Positions 6,348 through 13,009 of a DNA stretch of 13,009 nt are shown here, piece after piece. Every line of letters starts with the position of its first letter. The first letter of the stretch is position 1. This DNA is from Acidimicrobiia bacterium (GTDB taxonomy: Bacteria > Actinomycetota > Acidimicrobiia > Acidimicrobiales > AC-14). Under the pieces are notes generated by a model. That model made no database searches, was not told where the DNA came from, and saw only the letters and a program-made list of their open reading frames with translations. A program made the translations under genes and the position numbers. The stretch is taken from assembly GCA_019243595.1 (NCBI GenBank), contig JAFAUA010000491.1, positions 1 through 13,009 of the forward strand. Reading direction: 5' to 3'.

Positions 6348-8207
6348 ATGGCCAAGATCGGTACGCTGCATGCACCGATGGCACGGAGCGGCCGGGTGGG
6401 CGGCCCGGTGATCGGGAGCATGGCGGTTGCCGCCCTAGCGCTGGTCGTGGCCGCCCCGACGCCGGGCGCAGCCGCCACCGGGAAGGCCTCGTCGAACGAG
6501 ACCTCTTCGTCAGGCTCGGGCGGCTGGGTGGTGGACAAGGCGCGGTTCGAGCCCATCGACCCAGGCACCCCGCTTACCTACGGGAACAACCAGTACCGGG
6601 GCGCCATGGAGGTCACCGGCGCCGGCGGTGGTGTTTCGACGATCAACGAGCTCGCCCTCGACGACTACGTGGGGGGCATCGCCGAGGTGCCCTCGTCGTG
6701 GCCGGTCGAGGCCCTCAAGGCCCAGGCCATCGCCGCCCGCAGCTACGCCCTGAACCGCATGGCGAACAGCCCGCCGTCGGCGCCGTACCGGGCGGCCGGG
6801 GCTGACATCTGTGCCACCGACGCCTGCCAGGTCTACGCGGGCCTGGCCAAGGAGCAGGGCACGGCCGGCTCGGCCTGGGCGGCGGCGGTGGCGGCCACGG
6901 CTGGCCAGGTCGTCCTCTACAACGGGGCGCCGATCTTCGCCGAGTACTCGGACTCGAACGGCGGGCGCACGATGCCGGGCAGCTATCCCTACCTGCGCTC
7001 CGTCAGCGACCCTGACGACGCCGCCGCGCCGCTGCACCACTGGCACTACACGATGCCCTTGGGCGCACTGTCCGGCGTACTTGGCGTCTCTGCGCCTGGC
7101 GTCTTGGTCTCCGCCAACCGGTCCAACGACCGGCTCGTCTACCAGGTCCGCCAGCCCGCGCCCCCGCAACCGACGCCGCCGCCGACGTCGTCCACGACCC
7201 CACCCAAGCCCGGCCAGCCACCGCCGCCCACGACGACCACGACGACCGCACCGCCGCCGGCGCCGACGACCCAGAGCATGGCGATGACCGACTTCATCTC
7301 CAAGGCCAACAGCGCCGGGCTCCCGATCCCGGGCGACCTCCCCATGGCGTTTCCCTCCGACCGATTCGGCCTGGCCAGCTCCGGGGACACGGTGACCGTC
7401 GACGGCGGCGGGTACGGGCACGGCGTCGGCATGAGCCAGTGGGGCGACTACGGCAAGGCCCGCCGAGGGATGAAGGCGGCCGACATCCTGGCCGCCTACT
7501 ACGGCGGCCTCCGGCCGACGACCCTGCCGGCTGCCCAGCTGCCCGCGACGATCAGGGTGGCGCTCGGCGTCGGCGCTCCGTCGACGACCGTGACGGCGCC
7601 CGGTCGCTTCCGCGTTCTCGACGGCGCCGGCCATCCCCTCGCCCTGATCGCGCTCGGCAAGTGGACGATGACGCCGGCGGGCGGCGGCAAGGTTCGGGTA
7701 TCGCCTCCCGAGGGCTACGACAAGCCGCTCTCGATCACCACGGGCGCGGTCGAGCCCGCTGCCCTCTCGGCGGGGATGCCGGCCGCTCTCCACTACCGAA
7801 TCTCGACCCCGGCGGCCGTCAAGCTCACGCTGGAGGCGCCCGGCGCCGCGCCGGTCACGATCGACGCCGGCGTGGTCGACGCGGGCGACGCCGTCCAGCC
7901 ACTGCCGCCCGCGACCCTCGGCGGCGCCTACCAGGTGGTGATCGACGCCGACGCCGGCCCCGGCCGGCAGGCGAGCGCGCCCGTGGTGTTCTCCGTCGCC
8001 GGCCCGGCGCGGCTGGTCGTGCCGTCGGCGTCGCTGCTCGCCGCGCCCCAGGGCGAGGCGTTGTGGACGCGGACGATCCTGGCCTGGCGATCGTTCCCGC
8101 ACCGCCTCCAGCTGTCGGCGGCGGCCCTGTTACTGCTCCTGAACGCCGCCTTCCTGACCACCCTCCTGGCCCGGAAGAGAAGAACGGCGACGGCCCGAAT
8201 AGACTGA
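6348..8207 (+). CDS. SpoIID/LytB-domain protein, secreted with C-terminal membrane anchor
   Basis: SpoIID-domain proteins are cell-wall lytic transglycosylases or amidase enhancers. This 619-residue product has a signal peptide (hydrophobic about 20-40, ending PGAAATG) and an N-terminal half-domain with [20 protein letters not shown] at 100-119. Its E113 matches the SpoIID catalytic glutamate, and [15 protein letters not shown] follows. C155 and C160 ([12 protein letters not shown]) could form a disulfide; SDSNGG is at 201-206. A Pro/Thr linker at about 270-309 interrupts the domain before its conserved end, [12 protein letters not shown] at 355-366 and [11 protein letters not shown] at 377-387. 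Beta-rich sequence and a C-terminal helix (about 588-608) followed by RKRR complete it, so the bulk lies outside the membrane. The ATG at 6348 has AGAGG 5 nt upstream; M11 is an alternative. The frame is open further upstream, but that part overlaps the decayed genes and is not protein-like. Similar genes occur in non-sporulating actinobacteria. Confidence 0.88.
   Translation: MAKIGTLHAPMARSGRVGGPVIGSMAVAALALVVAAPTPGAAATGKASSNETSSSGSGGWVVDKARFEPIDPGTPLTYGNNQYRGAMEVTGAGGGVSTINELALDDYVGGIAEVPSSWPVEALKAQAIAARSYALNRMANSPPSAPYRAAGADICATDACQVYAGLAKEQGTAGSAWAAAVAATAGQVVLYNGAPIFAEYSDSNGGRTMPGSYPYLRSVSDPDDAAAPLHHWHYTMPLGALSGVLGVSAPGVLVSANRSNDRLVYQVRQPAPPQPTPPPTSSTTPPKPGQPPPPTTTTTTAPPPAPTTQSMAMTDFISKANSAGLPIPGDLPMAFPSDRFGLASSGDTVTVDGGGYGHGVGMSQWGDYGKARRGMKAADILAAYYGGLRPTTLPAAQLPATIRVALGVGAPSTTVTAPGRFRVLDGAGHPLALIALGKWTMTPAGGGKVRVSPPEGYDKPLSITTGAVEPAALSAGMPAALHYRISTPAAVKLTLEAPGAAPVTIDAGVVDAGDAVQPLPPATLGGAYQVVIDADAGPGRQASAPVVFSVAGPARLVVPSASLLAAPQGEALWTRTILAWRSFPHRLQLSAAALLLLLNAAFLTTLLARKRRTATARID
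7155..7274 (+). repeat. Pro/Thr low-complexity coding tract in the SpoIID-domain gene
   Basis: About 120 nt of CCG/CCC/ACG/ACC codons encode the linker from residue 270 to 309, including the runs PPPP and TTTTTT. It is a flexible, possibly glycosylated spacer of a type common in actinobacterial exported proteins. It is likely to be variable in length and difficult to assemble. Confidence 0.6.
8200..8205 (+). promoter_or_regulatory. Candidate -10 element for the rpsB operon
   Basis: TAGACT matches the TANNNT pattern and overlaps the stop codon of the SpoIID-domain gene. A transcript starting about 7 nt downstream would carry a leader of roughly 115 nt containing the hairpin described below. 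No -35 box of TTGACA type is visible at the expected distance, so this is a position-supported guess. Confidence 0.3.
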
Positions 8208-8254
8208 GTCGGCTGTCGCAGTCGCGGCGGCACGTCCAAGAAGCATTCGTTCAC

Positions 8255-8298
8255 CACCTGCGCGCCACCCACGGTCGCCTTCGGGCGCAGCGCAGGTG
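8255..8298 (+). promoter_or_regulatory. Structured rpsB leader (candidate S2 autoregulatory element)
   Basis: CACCTGCGC (8255-8263) pairs perfectly with GCGCAGGTG (8290-8298). Inside the 26-nt interval, CGCC-TTCG-GGCG (8276-8287) forms a second stem capped by a cUUCGg tetraloop, one of the most stable loops known. The two helices are joined by an asymmetric internal loop (8264-8275 opposite 8288-8289). The structure ends 15 nt before the AAGGAG ribosome-binding site of rpsB. Leaders that bind S2 to repress rpsB-tsf are established in gammaproteobacteria; whether this one does so is inference from position and structure. Confidence 0.5.
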
Positions 8299-8313
8299 TC
8301 GGCAACCGATGGG

Positions 8314-8319
8314 AAGGAG
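8314..8319 (+). promoter_or_regulatory. rpsB ribosome-binding site, fixes the GTG start
   Basis: AAGGAG lies 6 nt before GTG 8326, the start giving the expected N-terminus [20 protein letters not shown]. An in-frame upstream GTG at 8296 lies inside the leader stem and would add ten residues not typical of S2, so 8326 is preferred. Confidence 0.85.
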
Positions 8320-8325
8320 CACGGC

Positions 8326-9333
8326 GTGGCCGTCGTGACCATGAAGCAGCTGCTGGAGGCCGGAGTCCACTTCGGTCACCAGACCCGGCGTTGGAACCCG
8401 AAGATGAAGCGCTACATCTTCGGCGAGCGCAACGGCATCTACATCATCGATCTCCACCAGACCCTCAGTGGAATCGAGAAGGCCTACACCTACGTGCGCG
8501 AGCTCGTCGCCGACGGTGGTCAGATCCTGTTCGTCGGCACCAAGAAGCAGACCCAGGACCCGGTCTCGACCTTCGCCGACAAGTGCGGCATGCCCTACGT
8601 CAACGAGCGCTGGCTGGGCGGGATGCTGACCAACTTCCAGACGATCAGCGGGCGCGTCAACAAGATGACCGAGTACGAGCGCATGCGCGACGCCGGTGAC
8701 TTCGACGCCATGCCGAAGAAGGAAGCGCTGATGGTCAGCCGCGAGCTCGAGAAGCTCGAGCGCAACCTGGGCGGCATCCGCAACCTCAAACGCCGGCCCG
8801 ACGCCCTCTTCGTGATCGACACCAAGAAGGAGCACATCGCCGTCACCGAGGCGAACAAGCTCGGGTTGCCGATTGTCGCCGTCGTCGACACCAACTGCGA
8901 TCCCGACGTCATCCAGTACGTCATCCCCGGCAACGACGACGCCATCCGCGCCGGCACCCTCATGTGTCACGTGGTGGCAGAAGCCGTGAACGAGGGCCGT
9001 TACATCGCCAGCCGCCGCAACGCCCGTCCCGGCACGACCAAGGCCGACCTCGAGCCGAAGCCCGAGGACGCCGAGGCCGAGGCCCGCCGGGCCCATCAGC
9101 AGGCCGAGGCCCGCCGGCAGGCCGCCGTGCAGGCCCAGGAGCGCGAGGCGCGCATGGCCGCCCAGCGTCGCCGCCAAGAGACCGCCCCCGAAGGCCCCGG
9201 CGATGGCTCGGGCAACCCCGAATTTCCGGCCGAGCCCGCGCTGCAGCCGCCGGGTGGTGCTGACGCGCCAGCCGAGGCCGTCGTCGTCTCCGGCATCTCC
9301 GAGGGCGACGCCAAGCCGGAAGGAACCCAGTAA
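8326..9333 (+). CDS. rpsB: 30S ribosomal protein S2 with long C-terminal extension
   Basis: S2 binds the 30S head-body junction and is needed for S1 docking and initiation where S1 is present. The core covers residues 1 to about 230: [19 protein letters not shown] at 9-27, [10 protein letters not shown] at 38-47, ILFVGTKKQ at 67-75, [11 protein letters not shown] at 94-104, [15 protein letters not shown] at 159-173 and [15 protein letters not shown] at 180-194. At 335 residues it is well above the usual 230-280. The surplus is a tail from about 236 to 335: a charged Ala/Glu/Arg/Gln segment (248-285) likely to be helical, then a Pro/Gly/Ala-rich, probably disordered end. The GTG start is set by AAGGAG at 8314-8319. 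The TAA stop overlaps the tsf ATG by one base (TAATG), so translation of the two is probably coupled. It is the first gene of the rpsB-tsf-pyrH-frr-cdsA operon. Confidence 0.97.
   Translation: MAVVTMKQLLEAGVHFGHQTRRWNPKMKRYIFGERNGIYIIDLHQTLSGIEKAYTYVRELVADGGQILFVGTKKQTQDPVSTFADKCGMPYVNERWLGGMLTNFQTISGRVNKMTEYERMRDAGDFDAMPKKEALMVSRELEKLERNLGGIRNLKRRPDALFVIDTKKEHIAVTEANKLGLPIVAVVDTNCDPDVIQYVIPGNDDAIRAGTLMCHVVAEAVNEGRYIASRRNARPGTTKADLEPKPEDAEAEARRAHQQAEARRQAAVQAQEREARMAAQRRRQETAPEGPGDGSGNPEFPAEPALQPPGGADAPAEAVVVSGISEGDAKPEGTQ
9074..9117 (+). repeat. 17-nt direct repeat in the rpsB tail
   Basis: AGGCCGAGGCCCGCCGG occurs perfectly at 9074-9090 and 9101-9117, a period of 27 nt or nine codons. It encodes successive AEARR units of the S2 extension. 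It looks like a small in-frame duplication that helped lengthen the charged helix. Confidence 0.6.
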
Positions 9334-10130
9334 TGCCCGACTTCAGCGCCAAGGACGTGCAGACCCTGCGCCAGCAGACCGGCGCCGGGATGATGGACGC
9401 CAAGAAGGCCCTGACCGAGACCGGCGGCAACATGGAGGAGGCGAGTCGCTGGCTGCGAGAGAAGGGTCTCGCCCAGTCAGCCAAGCGCGGCGACCGCGCC
9501 GCCGAGCAGGGCGCCGTCTCCGTCGCCAACACGGGTTCGGTGGCGGCGGCTGTCGAGCTCCGGTGTGAGACCGACTTCGTGGCCAAGTCGCCGGACTTCG
9601 TCGCCCTGGTCGAGGACCTGGCTGACGCGGTGGCGACCAAGGGTGAGAATGCCGTCGCCGAGCGCCAGGGTGACGTCGAGAACCTCGGGATCACGCTGAA
9701 GGAGAACATCAGCGTCGGCCGCGTGGTGCGCTTCGAGGCGCCGTCGGGCGCCGTGCTGGACGCCTACCTCCACATCCAGAACGAGCGCGGCGTCAACGGC
9801 GTGCTTGTCGAGCTGCAGGGTGGCGACCAGGGACTCGCCCACGAGATCGCCCTCCACATTGCGTTCTCCCGGCCCGAGTACCTCACGCGCGACGAGGTGC
9901 CGGCCGAGGAGGTCGAGAAGGAGCGCCAGATCCTCGAAGCCGAGACGCGCAACGAGGGCAAGCCCGAGCAGGCGATCCCCAAGATCGTCGAGGGCAAGCT
10001 CGCGGGCCGCTTCTTCGCCGAGCGGGTGCTGATGGAGCAGAAGTTCGTGCGCGACCCGAAGATGACGATCAAGCAGCTGCTGGGCGACGCCAAGGTCACG
10101 CGCTTCGCTCAGGTCGAGGTCGGGCGCTAA
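9333..10130 (+). CDS. tsf: Translation elongation factor Ts
   Basis: EF-Ts is the cytoplasmic nucleotide exchange factor that releases GDP from EF-Tu. At 265 residues it is close to the family norm of about 270-290. The N-terminal UBA-like domain carries the first signature, [16 protein letters not shown] at 12-27, followed by [12 protein letters not shown]. The second signature, CETDFVAK, is at 78-85 and contributes the TDF contact to EF-Tu. The core continues through the [17 protein letters not shown] segment, and the C-terminal helical part holds [12 protein letters not shown] and a terminal TIKQLL. The ATG overlaps the rpsB stop by one base and has GGAAGGA 8 nt upstream, so it can initiate well by itself as well as by coupling. 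The pairing with rpsB is nearly universal in bacteria. Nothing is missing. Confidence 0.97.
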   Translation: MPDFSAKDVQTLRQQTGAGMMDAKKALTETGGNMEEASRWLREKGLAQSAKRGDRAAEQGAVSVANTGSVAAAVELRCETDFVAKSPDFVALVEDLADAVATKGENAVAERQGDVENLGITLKENISVGRVVRFEAPSGAVLDAYLHIQNERGVNGVLVELQGGDQGLAHEIALHIAFSRPEYLTRDEVPAEEVEKERQILEAETRNEGKPEQAIPKIVEGKLAGRFFAERVLMEQKFVRDPKMTIKQLLGDAKVTRFAQVEVGR

Positions 10131-10135
10131 ACGAC

Positions 10136-10885
10136 GTGACGAGCGTTTCGCCGAACGGCGACGGGAACGGCCGCTGGCAGCGGGTCGTGCTCAAGTTGTC
10201 CGGCGAGGCGTTCGCGGATGCGTCCATCGGCTACGGCATCGACGGCGCGGTCGTCGCCCGCATGGCGGCCGAGGTTGCCGAAGCCCAGCAGCAGCTCGCC
10301 ACCGAGATCGCCGTCGTGGTTGGCGGCGGCAACATCTGGCGGGGTCAGACCGGTGCCGGCGAGGGCATGGACCGGGCCAACGCCGACTACATGGGGATGC
10401 TGGCCACGGTCATCAACGCGCTCGCCCTCCAGGACGCCCTCGAGAAGGTCGGGCAGGCGACACGCGTGATGACCGCCATCCAGATGGCCCAAGTGGCCGA
10501 GCCCTACATCAAGCGACGGGCAACGCGGCACCTGGAGAAGGGCCGGATCGTGATCTTTGCCGGCGGAACCGGCAACCCGTACTTCACCACTGACACCACC
10601 GCAGCCCTGCGGGCCGCCGAGATCGGCGCCGAGGCGATCTTGAAAGGCACGCACTCGGGGGTGGATGGGGTGTATACCGACGATCCGTTGGTGAACCCGG
10701 ACGCCACCAAGTTCGACGAGGTCGAGTACATCGAGGTGCTCAACCGCGGCCTGAAGGTGATGGACTCCACCGCCATCACCTTCTGCATGGACAACAAGCT
10801 GCCGATCGTGGTTTTCGACGTGATGGAGCCTGGCAACATACGTCGCGCCCTCGAAGGTGAGTCGATCGGTACGATTGTCCGATGA
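10136..10885 (+). CDS. pyrH: Uridylate kinase (UMP kinase)
   Basis: PyrH phosphorylates UMP to UDP with ATP in pyrimidine nucleotide synthesis. It is a hexameric amino-acid-kinase-fold enzyme found only in prokaryotes and plastids. The 249 residues include the phosphate-binding KLSGE at 20-24, the glycine loop [11 protein letters not shown] at 60-70, the UMP-binding segment [20 protein letters not shown] at 78-97, [18 protein letters not shown] at 143-160, K170 in ILKGT and DGVYTDDP at 177-184. The GTG start lies 5 nt after the tsf stop. No strong ribosome-binding site is seen, the nearest being GAGGT about 15 nt upstream, so translation probably depends on tsf. The N-terminal leader of about 14 residues before the kinase core is a little long but not abnormal. 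The gene overlaps frr by 4 nt (ATGA). Confidence 0.97.
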   Translation: MTSVSPNGDGNGRWQRVVLKLSGEAFADASIGYGIDGAVVARMAAEVAEAQQQLATEIAVVVGGGNIWRGQTGAGEGMDRANADYMGMLATVINALALQDALEKVGQATRVMTAIQMAQVAEPYIKRRATRHLEKGRIVIFAGGTGNPYFTTDTTAALRAAEIGAEAILKGTHSGVDGVYTDDPLVNPDATKFDEVEYIEVLNRGLKVMDSTAITFCMDNKLPIVVFDVMEPGNIRRALEGESIGTIVR

Positions 10886-11439
10886 TCGACGAAACACTCG
10901 TCGAATGCGCGGACAAGATGGCGAAGGCCGTCAGCCACACACAGGCGGAGTTCTCGAGCGTGCGCACGGGTAGGGCGACGCCGGCGCTCGTCGAGAAGCT
11001 CAAGGTCGATTACTACGGCACCGAGGTGCCGCTTCAGCAGCTGGCTGGCTTCAACGTGCCCGAGGCGCGTCTGCTGGTCATCCAGCCCTACGACAAGAAC
11101 TCGATGAAGGCCATCGAGAAGGCGCTTCAGAACTCGGATCTCGGTATCAACCCCTCGAACGACGGCCAGGTCATCAGGCTGACGTTCCCCCAGCTCACCG
11201 AGGAACGCCGCAAGGAGCTCGTCAAGGTCGTCAAGCACAAGGCCGAGGAGGGCCGCGTCGCCGTACGCAACCTTCGTCGCGCCGCCCGCCACGAGCTCGA
11301 ATTGTTGGAGAAGGACGGCCACGTCTCGTCGGACGACCTCGAGCGGGCCGAGAAGGAGCTCGAAAAGCTCACCCACGAATACGTTGAAGAGATCGACCGC
11401 ATGGTGCAGCACAAGGAGCACGAGCTCCTCGAGGTCTGA
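10882..11439 (+). CDS. frr: Ribosome recycling factor
   Basis: RRF works with EF-G to split post-termination ribosomes. The product is 185 residues, exactly the family length. It has the usual two-domain composition: a long three-helix bundle made from residues about 1-30 and 105-185, and a small beta domain between. Recognisable segments are [20 protein letters not shown] (25-44), [12 protein letters not shown], the [14 protein letters not shown] stretch, [20 protein letters not shown] and the [20 protein letters not shown] helix with its conserved R and K. The ATG at 10882 shares ATGA with the pyrH stop, so translation is coupled; there is no strong independent ribosome-binding site. The pairing pyrH-frr is conserved across bacteria. 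Confidence 0.97.
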   Translation: MIDETLVECADKMAKAVSHTQAEFSSVRTGRATPALVEKLKVDYYGTEVPLQQLAGFNVPEARLLVIQPYDKNSMKAIEKALQNSDLGINPSNDGQVIRLTFPQLTEERRKELVKVVKHKAEEGRVAVRNLRRAARHELELLEKDGHVSSDDLERAEKELEKLTHEYVEEIDRMVQHKEHELLEV

Positions 11440-11453
11440 ACCGGGAGGCGCTC

Positions 11454-13009
11454 GTGTCCGACCGCAACGATCAAAACGAAGAGTCCCGGGAGCGCCGGGG
11501 TCCGCGGCCGTCGAGTGAGAGCGTGCGCATCATCGGCGCCGACGAGGCGGCGGCTGCCATCGAGGCCGGCCAGGCCGCCGGTCGCCGCCCCGACGACGCG
11601 CCCCGATTCGGCGACGTGCCGCCTGCGCCGGAGGGTCCTCGCCCGCCGCTGCGCTTCCCGATGGCCGGTTCCGACCCGTCGTCGGTCGCCAAGCCGCCGA
11701 TCGTGAGCGCGACGCCCACGCCGGAGGAGCTCGACGACGACGACTATCTCGAGGGCCTGACGACGACACCGTCCGACGAGCCGGAGGCCTGGGCCGCCGA
11801 GCCCGAGGCGTGGCCGGCCGACGACGACTGGGGCGTGGAGCCCGAGCCCGCGCCGGCGCCGCCCCCCAGCCCGCGCACCCCTTCCGACTCGCCCACGCTC
11901 GTCACCCCGGCGCGCGGCGTCGAGCTCCCGCACTGGACCGAGCCCGGCACGGGTGAAGTGCCGGCGATCCTCGGTGAGCCCGAGGGTGAGTCGATGGTGG
12001 GCGAGGAAGGGCAGGAGGAGCTGGCGTGGTCGGCGTTCTCGGCTGCGCCTCGCTGGCGCGACCAGCCCTCCGACTGGGAGGAGCCCGACTTCGACTCGAC
12101 GGCGGCTTTGGCCGACGACGAGACGCGTGTCGGGGCCCTCGACACCGGCCAGACCGACTACTCCGACCTCTACAGCTTCGATGAGCCCGAGCCCGCGCCC
12201 CCGCCGGTGCAGGAGGCGCCGGCTCGGCCGCCGCAGACGGTGACGTCGGTCTCCTCGAGCAATTACGAGCCGATGGCCGAACCAGTACAGCCTCCGCAGG
12301 AGCGCGATCTTCCGGTCGCCATCGGCGCCGGGCTTCTCCTCGGCCTTGCCGTCCTCATAGCGGCGAAGGTCGGGGCCATCGCCGTCCTCGTGCTGGTGAC
12401 GGCCATCATGACGGTCGCCGCCTTCGAGCTCTACGAGACGCTGCGGACGCGCGGGTATCACCCGGCCACGCTGCTCGGCCTTGTGGGTACGGCGTCGATG
12501 CTCGGCGCCGTCTATTGGAAGGGCGAGGACGCCATGCCGCTCGTCCTCGGCCTCTTCGTCGTCTTCACCTTCCTCTGGTACCTGGCCGGGGTCGTACACG
12601 CCCGGCCGGCGATGAACGTCGCCATCACCGTGATGGCCTTCATGTACGTCGCCTTCCTCGGCAGCTTCGCGGCGCTGCTGCTGCGCATTCCAGGCGTCAC
12701 GTCGAAGGGTGCGCTCGCCCACGACGGCATCACCTTGTTCCTCCTACCGGTCATCGCCACCGTCGCCTACGACGTCGGCGCCTATGCCGTGGGCGGCCGC
12801 ACGGGACGTACGCCGCTGGCGCCGAACATCAGCCCCAACAAGACGTGGGAGGGCCTCGTCGGCGCCACCGTCATCACCTTCGTCGTGACGATCGTCGTCC
12901 AGGGCATCTTCAAGGTTCACCCGTGGACCTTCAGCCGGGCGCTGGCCCTGGCGCTCGTCGTGTGCGTCGCCGCGCCGCTCGGTGACCTGGCCGAGTCGAT
13001 GATCAAGCG
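11454..13009 (+). CDS. cdsA: Phosphatidate cytidylyltransferase CdsA with long N-terminal extension (3' end outside window)
   Basis: CdsA makes CDP-diacylglycerol from CTP and phosphatidic acid at the inner membrane, the entry step to bacterial phospholipids. Of 518 visible residues, 1 to about 285 form an acidic, Pro-rich, presumably disordered cytoplasmic extension. From 286 (LPVAIGAGLLLGLAVLIAA) a run of membrane helices follows, with the FELYETLRTRGYHP turn, AYDVGAYAVGGRTGRTPLAP and the conserved NISPNKTWEG at 458-467. The window ends at LGDLAESMIKR, the opening of the CdsA signature; its Lys-Asp and Asp-Arg-x-Asp catalytic part lies beyond. The GTG at 11454 has GGGAGG (11443-11448) 5 nt upstream and lies 14 nt after the frr stop. 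Ordinary CdsA proteins are about 260-300 residues with almost no extension. Within it, VRIIGADEAAAAIEAG (24-39), RPPLRFPM (63-70) and LPHWTEPGTGEVPAIL (158-173) are less repetitive and may be functional. Confidence 0.95.
   Translation, partial: MSDRNDQNEESRERRGPRPSSESVRIIGADEAAAAIEAGQAAGRRPDDAPRFGDVPPAPEGPRPPLRFPMAGSDPSSVAKPPIVSATPTPEELDDDDYLEGLTTTPSDEPEAWAAEPEAWPADDDWGVEPEPAPAPPPSPRTPSDSPTLVTPARGVELPHWTEPGTGEVPAILGEPEGESMVGEEGQEELAWSAFSAAPRWRDQPSDWEEPDFDSTAALADDETRVGALDTGQTDYSDLYSFDEPEPAPPPVQEAPARPPQTVTSVSSSNYEPMAEPVQPPQERDLPVAIGAGLLLGLAVLIAAKVGAIAVLVLVTAIMTVAAFELYETLRTRGYHPATLLGLVGTASMLGAVYWKGEDAMPLVLGLFVVFTFLWYLAGVVHARPAMNVAITVMAFMYVAFLGSFAALLLRIPGVTSKGALAHDGITLFLLPVIATVAYDVGAYAVGGRTGRTPLAPNISPNKTWEGLVGATVITFVVTIVVQGIFKVHPWTFSRALALALVVCVAAPLGDLAESMIK

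Noticed and set aside
7529..7560. LPAAQ and LPATI as sortase signals in the SpoIID-domain protein
   Set aside because: They lie about 200 residues from the C-terminal membrane helix, and no LPxTG-like motif precedes that helix, so sortase anchoring is not supported.
6510..8102. Long reverse-strand open frame opposite the SpoIID-domain gene
   Set aside because: The + strand frame has a signal peptide, SpoIID motifs and a membrane anchor. The reverse frame is low-complexity Arg/Gly sequence with no domain.
8738..8762. Palindrome-like GAGCTCGAGAAGCTCGAG within rpsB as an operator
   Set aside because: It is a by-product of Glu-Leu-Glu-Lys-Leu-Glu codons in a conserved S2 helix.
11127..12722. 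Long open frame on the reverse strand opposite frr and cdsA (about 530 codons)
   Set aside because: It is the complement of two certain genes. Its Arg/Gly-rich, repetitive translation has no recognisable domain and is typical of antisense frames in high-GC DNA.
1..13009. tRNA genes, CRISPR array, insertion sequence or integron associated with the tyrosine recombinase
   Set aside because: No cloverleaf, regularly spaced repeat, terminal inverted repeat, transposase or attachment-site pair was recognised, and the recombinase sits in its conserved housekeeping context.

Overview
The window is high-GC, densely packed, and coded entirely on the + strand. Gene order and protein sequences point to an actinobacterium, most likely of the class Acidimicrobiia or a close relative; the class is an inference from the style of the proteins, not proven. 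The order comM - dprA - xerC - whiG-type sigma - M23/LytM - rpsB - tsf - pyrH - frr - cdsA is the classical actinobacterial locus, also found with small variations in Mycobacterium and Streptomyces.

Region 1 (2-1883) holds the 3' part of comM (AAA+ ATPase of natural transformation) and dprA (loader of RecA onto incoming DNA). The comM frame runs 164 nt into dprA, and DprA lacks the usual N-terminal helical domain. Region 2 (1890-3431) is a secreted family-5 glycoside hydrolase of endoglycoceramidase type, an accessory gene set between dprA and xerC. Region 3 (3459-5118) holds an intact XerC/XerD-type tyrosine recombinase, possibly leaderless, and a FliA/WhiG-family sigma factor.

Region 4 (5119-6347) has no intact gene. 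It holds the remains of a secreted M23/LytM protein with a lost start codon (ACG), a +1 shift in a G run, an in-frame TAG and a second frameshift. This runs into the frameshifted 3' end of an apparently different, beta-propeller-like gene. Region 5 (6348-8207) is an intact SpoIID-domain protein, secreted and anchored by a C-terminal membrane helix.

Region 6 (8208-13009) is the core translation and lipid operon: a structured leader, then rpsB, tsf, pyrH, frr and cdsA with overlaps or very short gaps. RpsB carries a C-terminal tail of about 100 residues. CdsA carries an acidic, proline-rich N-terminal extension of about 285 residues, and cdsA runs off the window.

No tRNA, rRNA, CRISPR array, insertion sequence or phage gene was recognised. 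This is mainly a core chromosomal locus. The most interesting parts are the decayed cell-wall gene, the structured rpsB leader, the degenerate LytM metal site and the long extensions on RpsB and CdsA.
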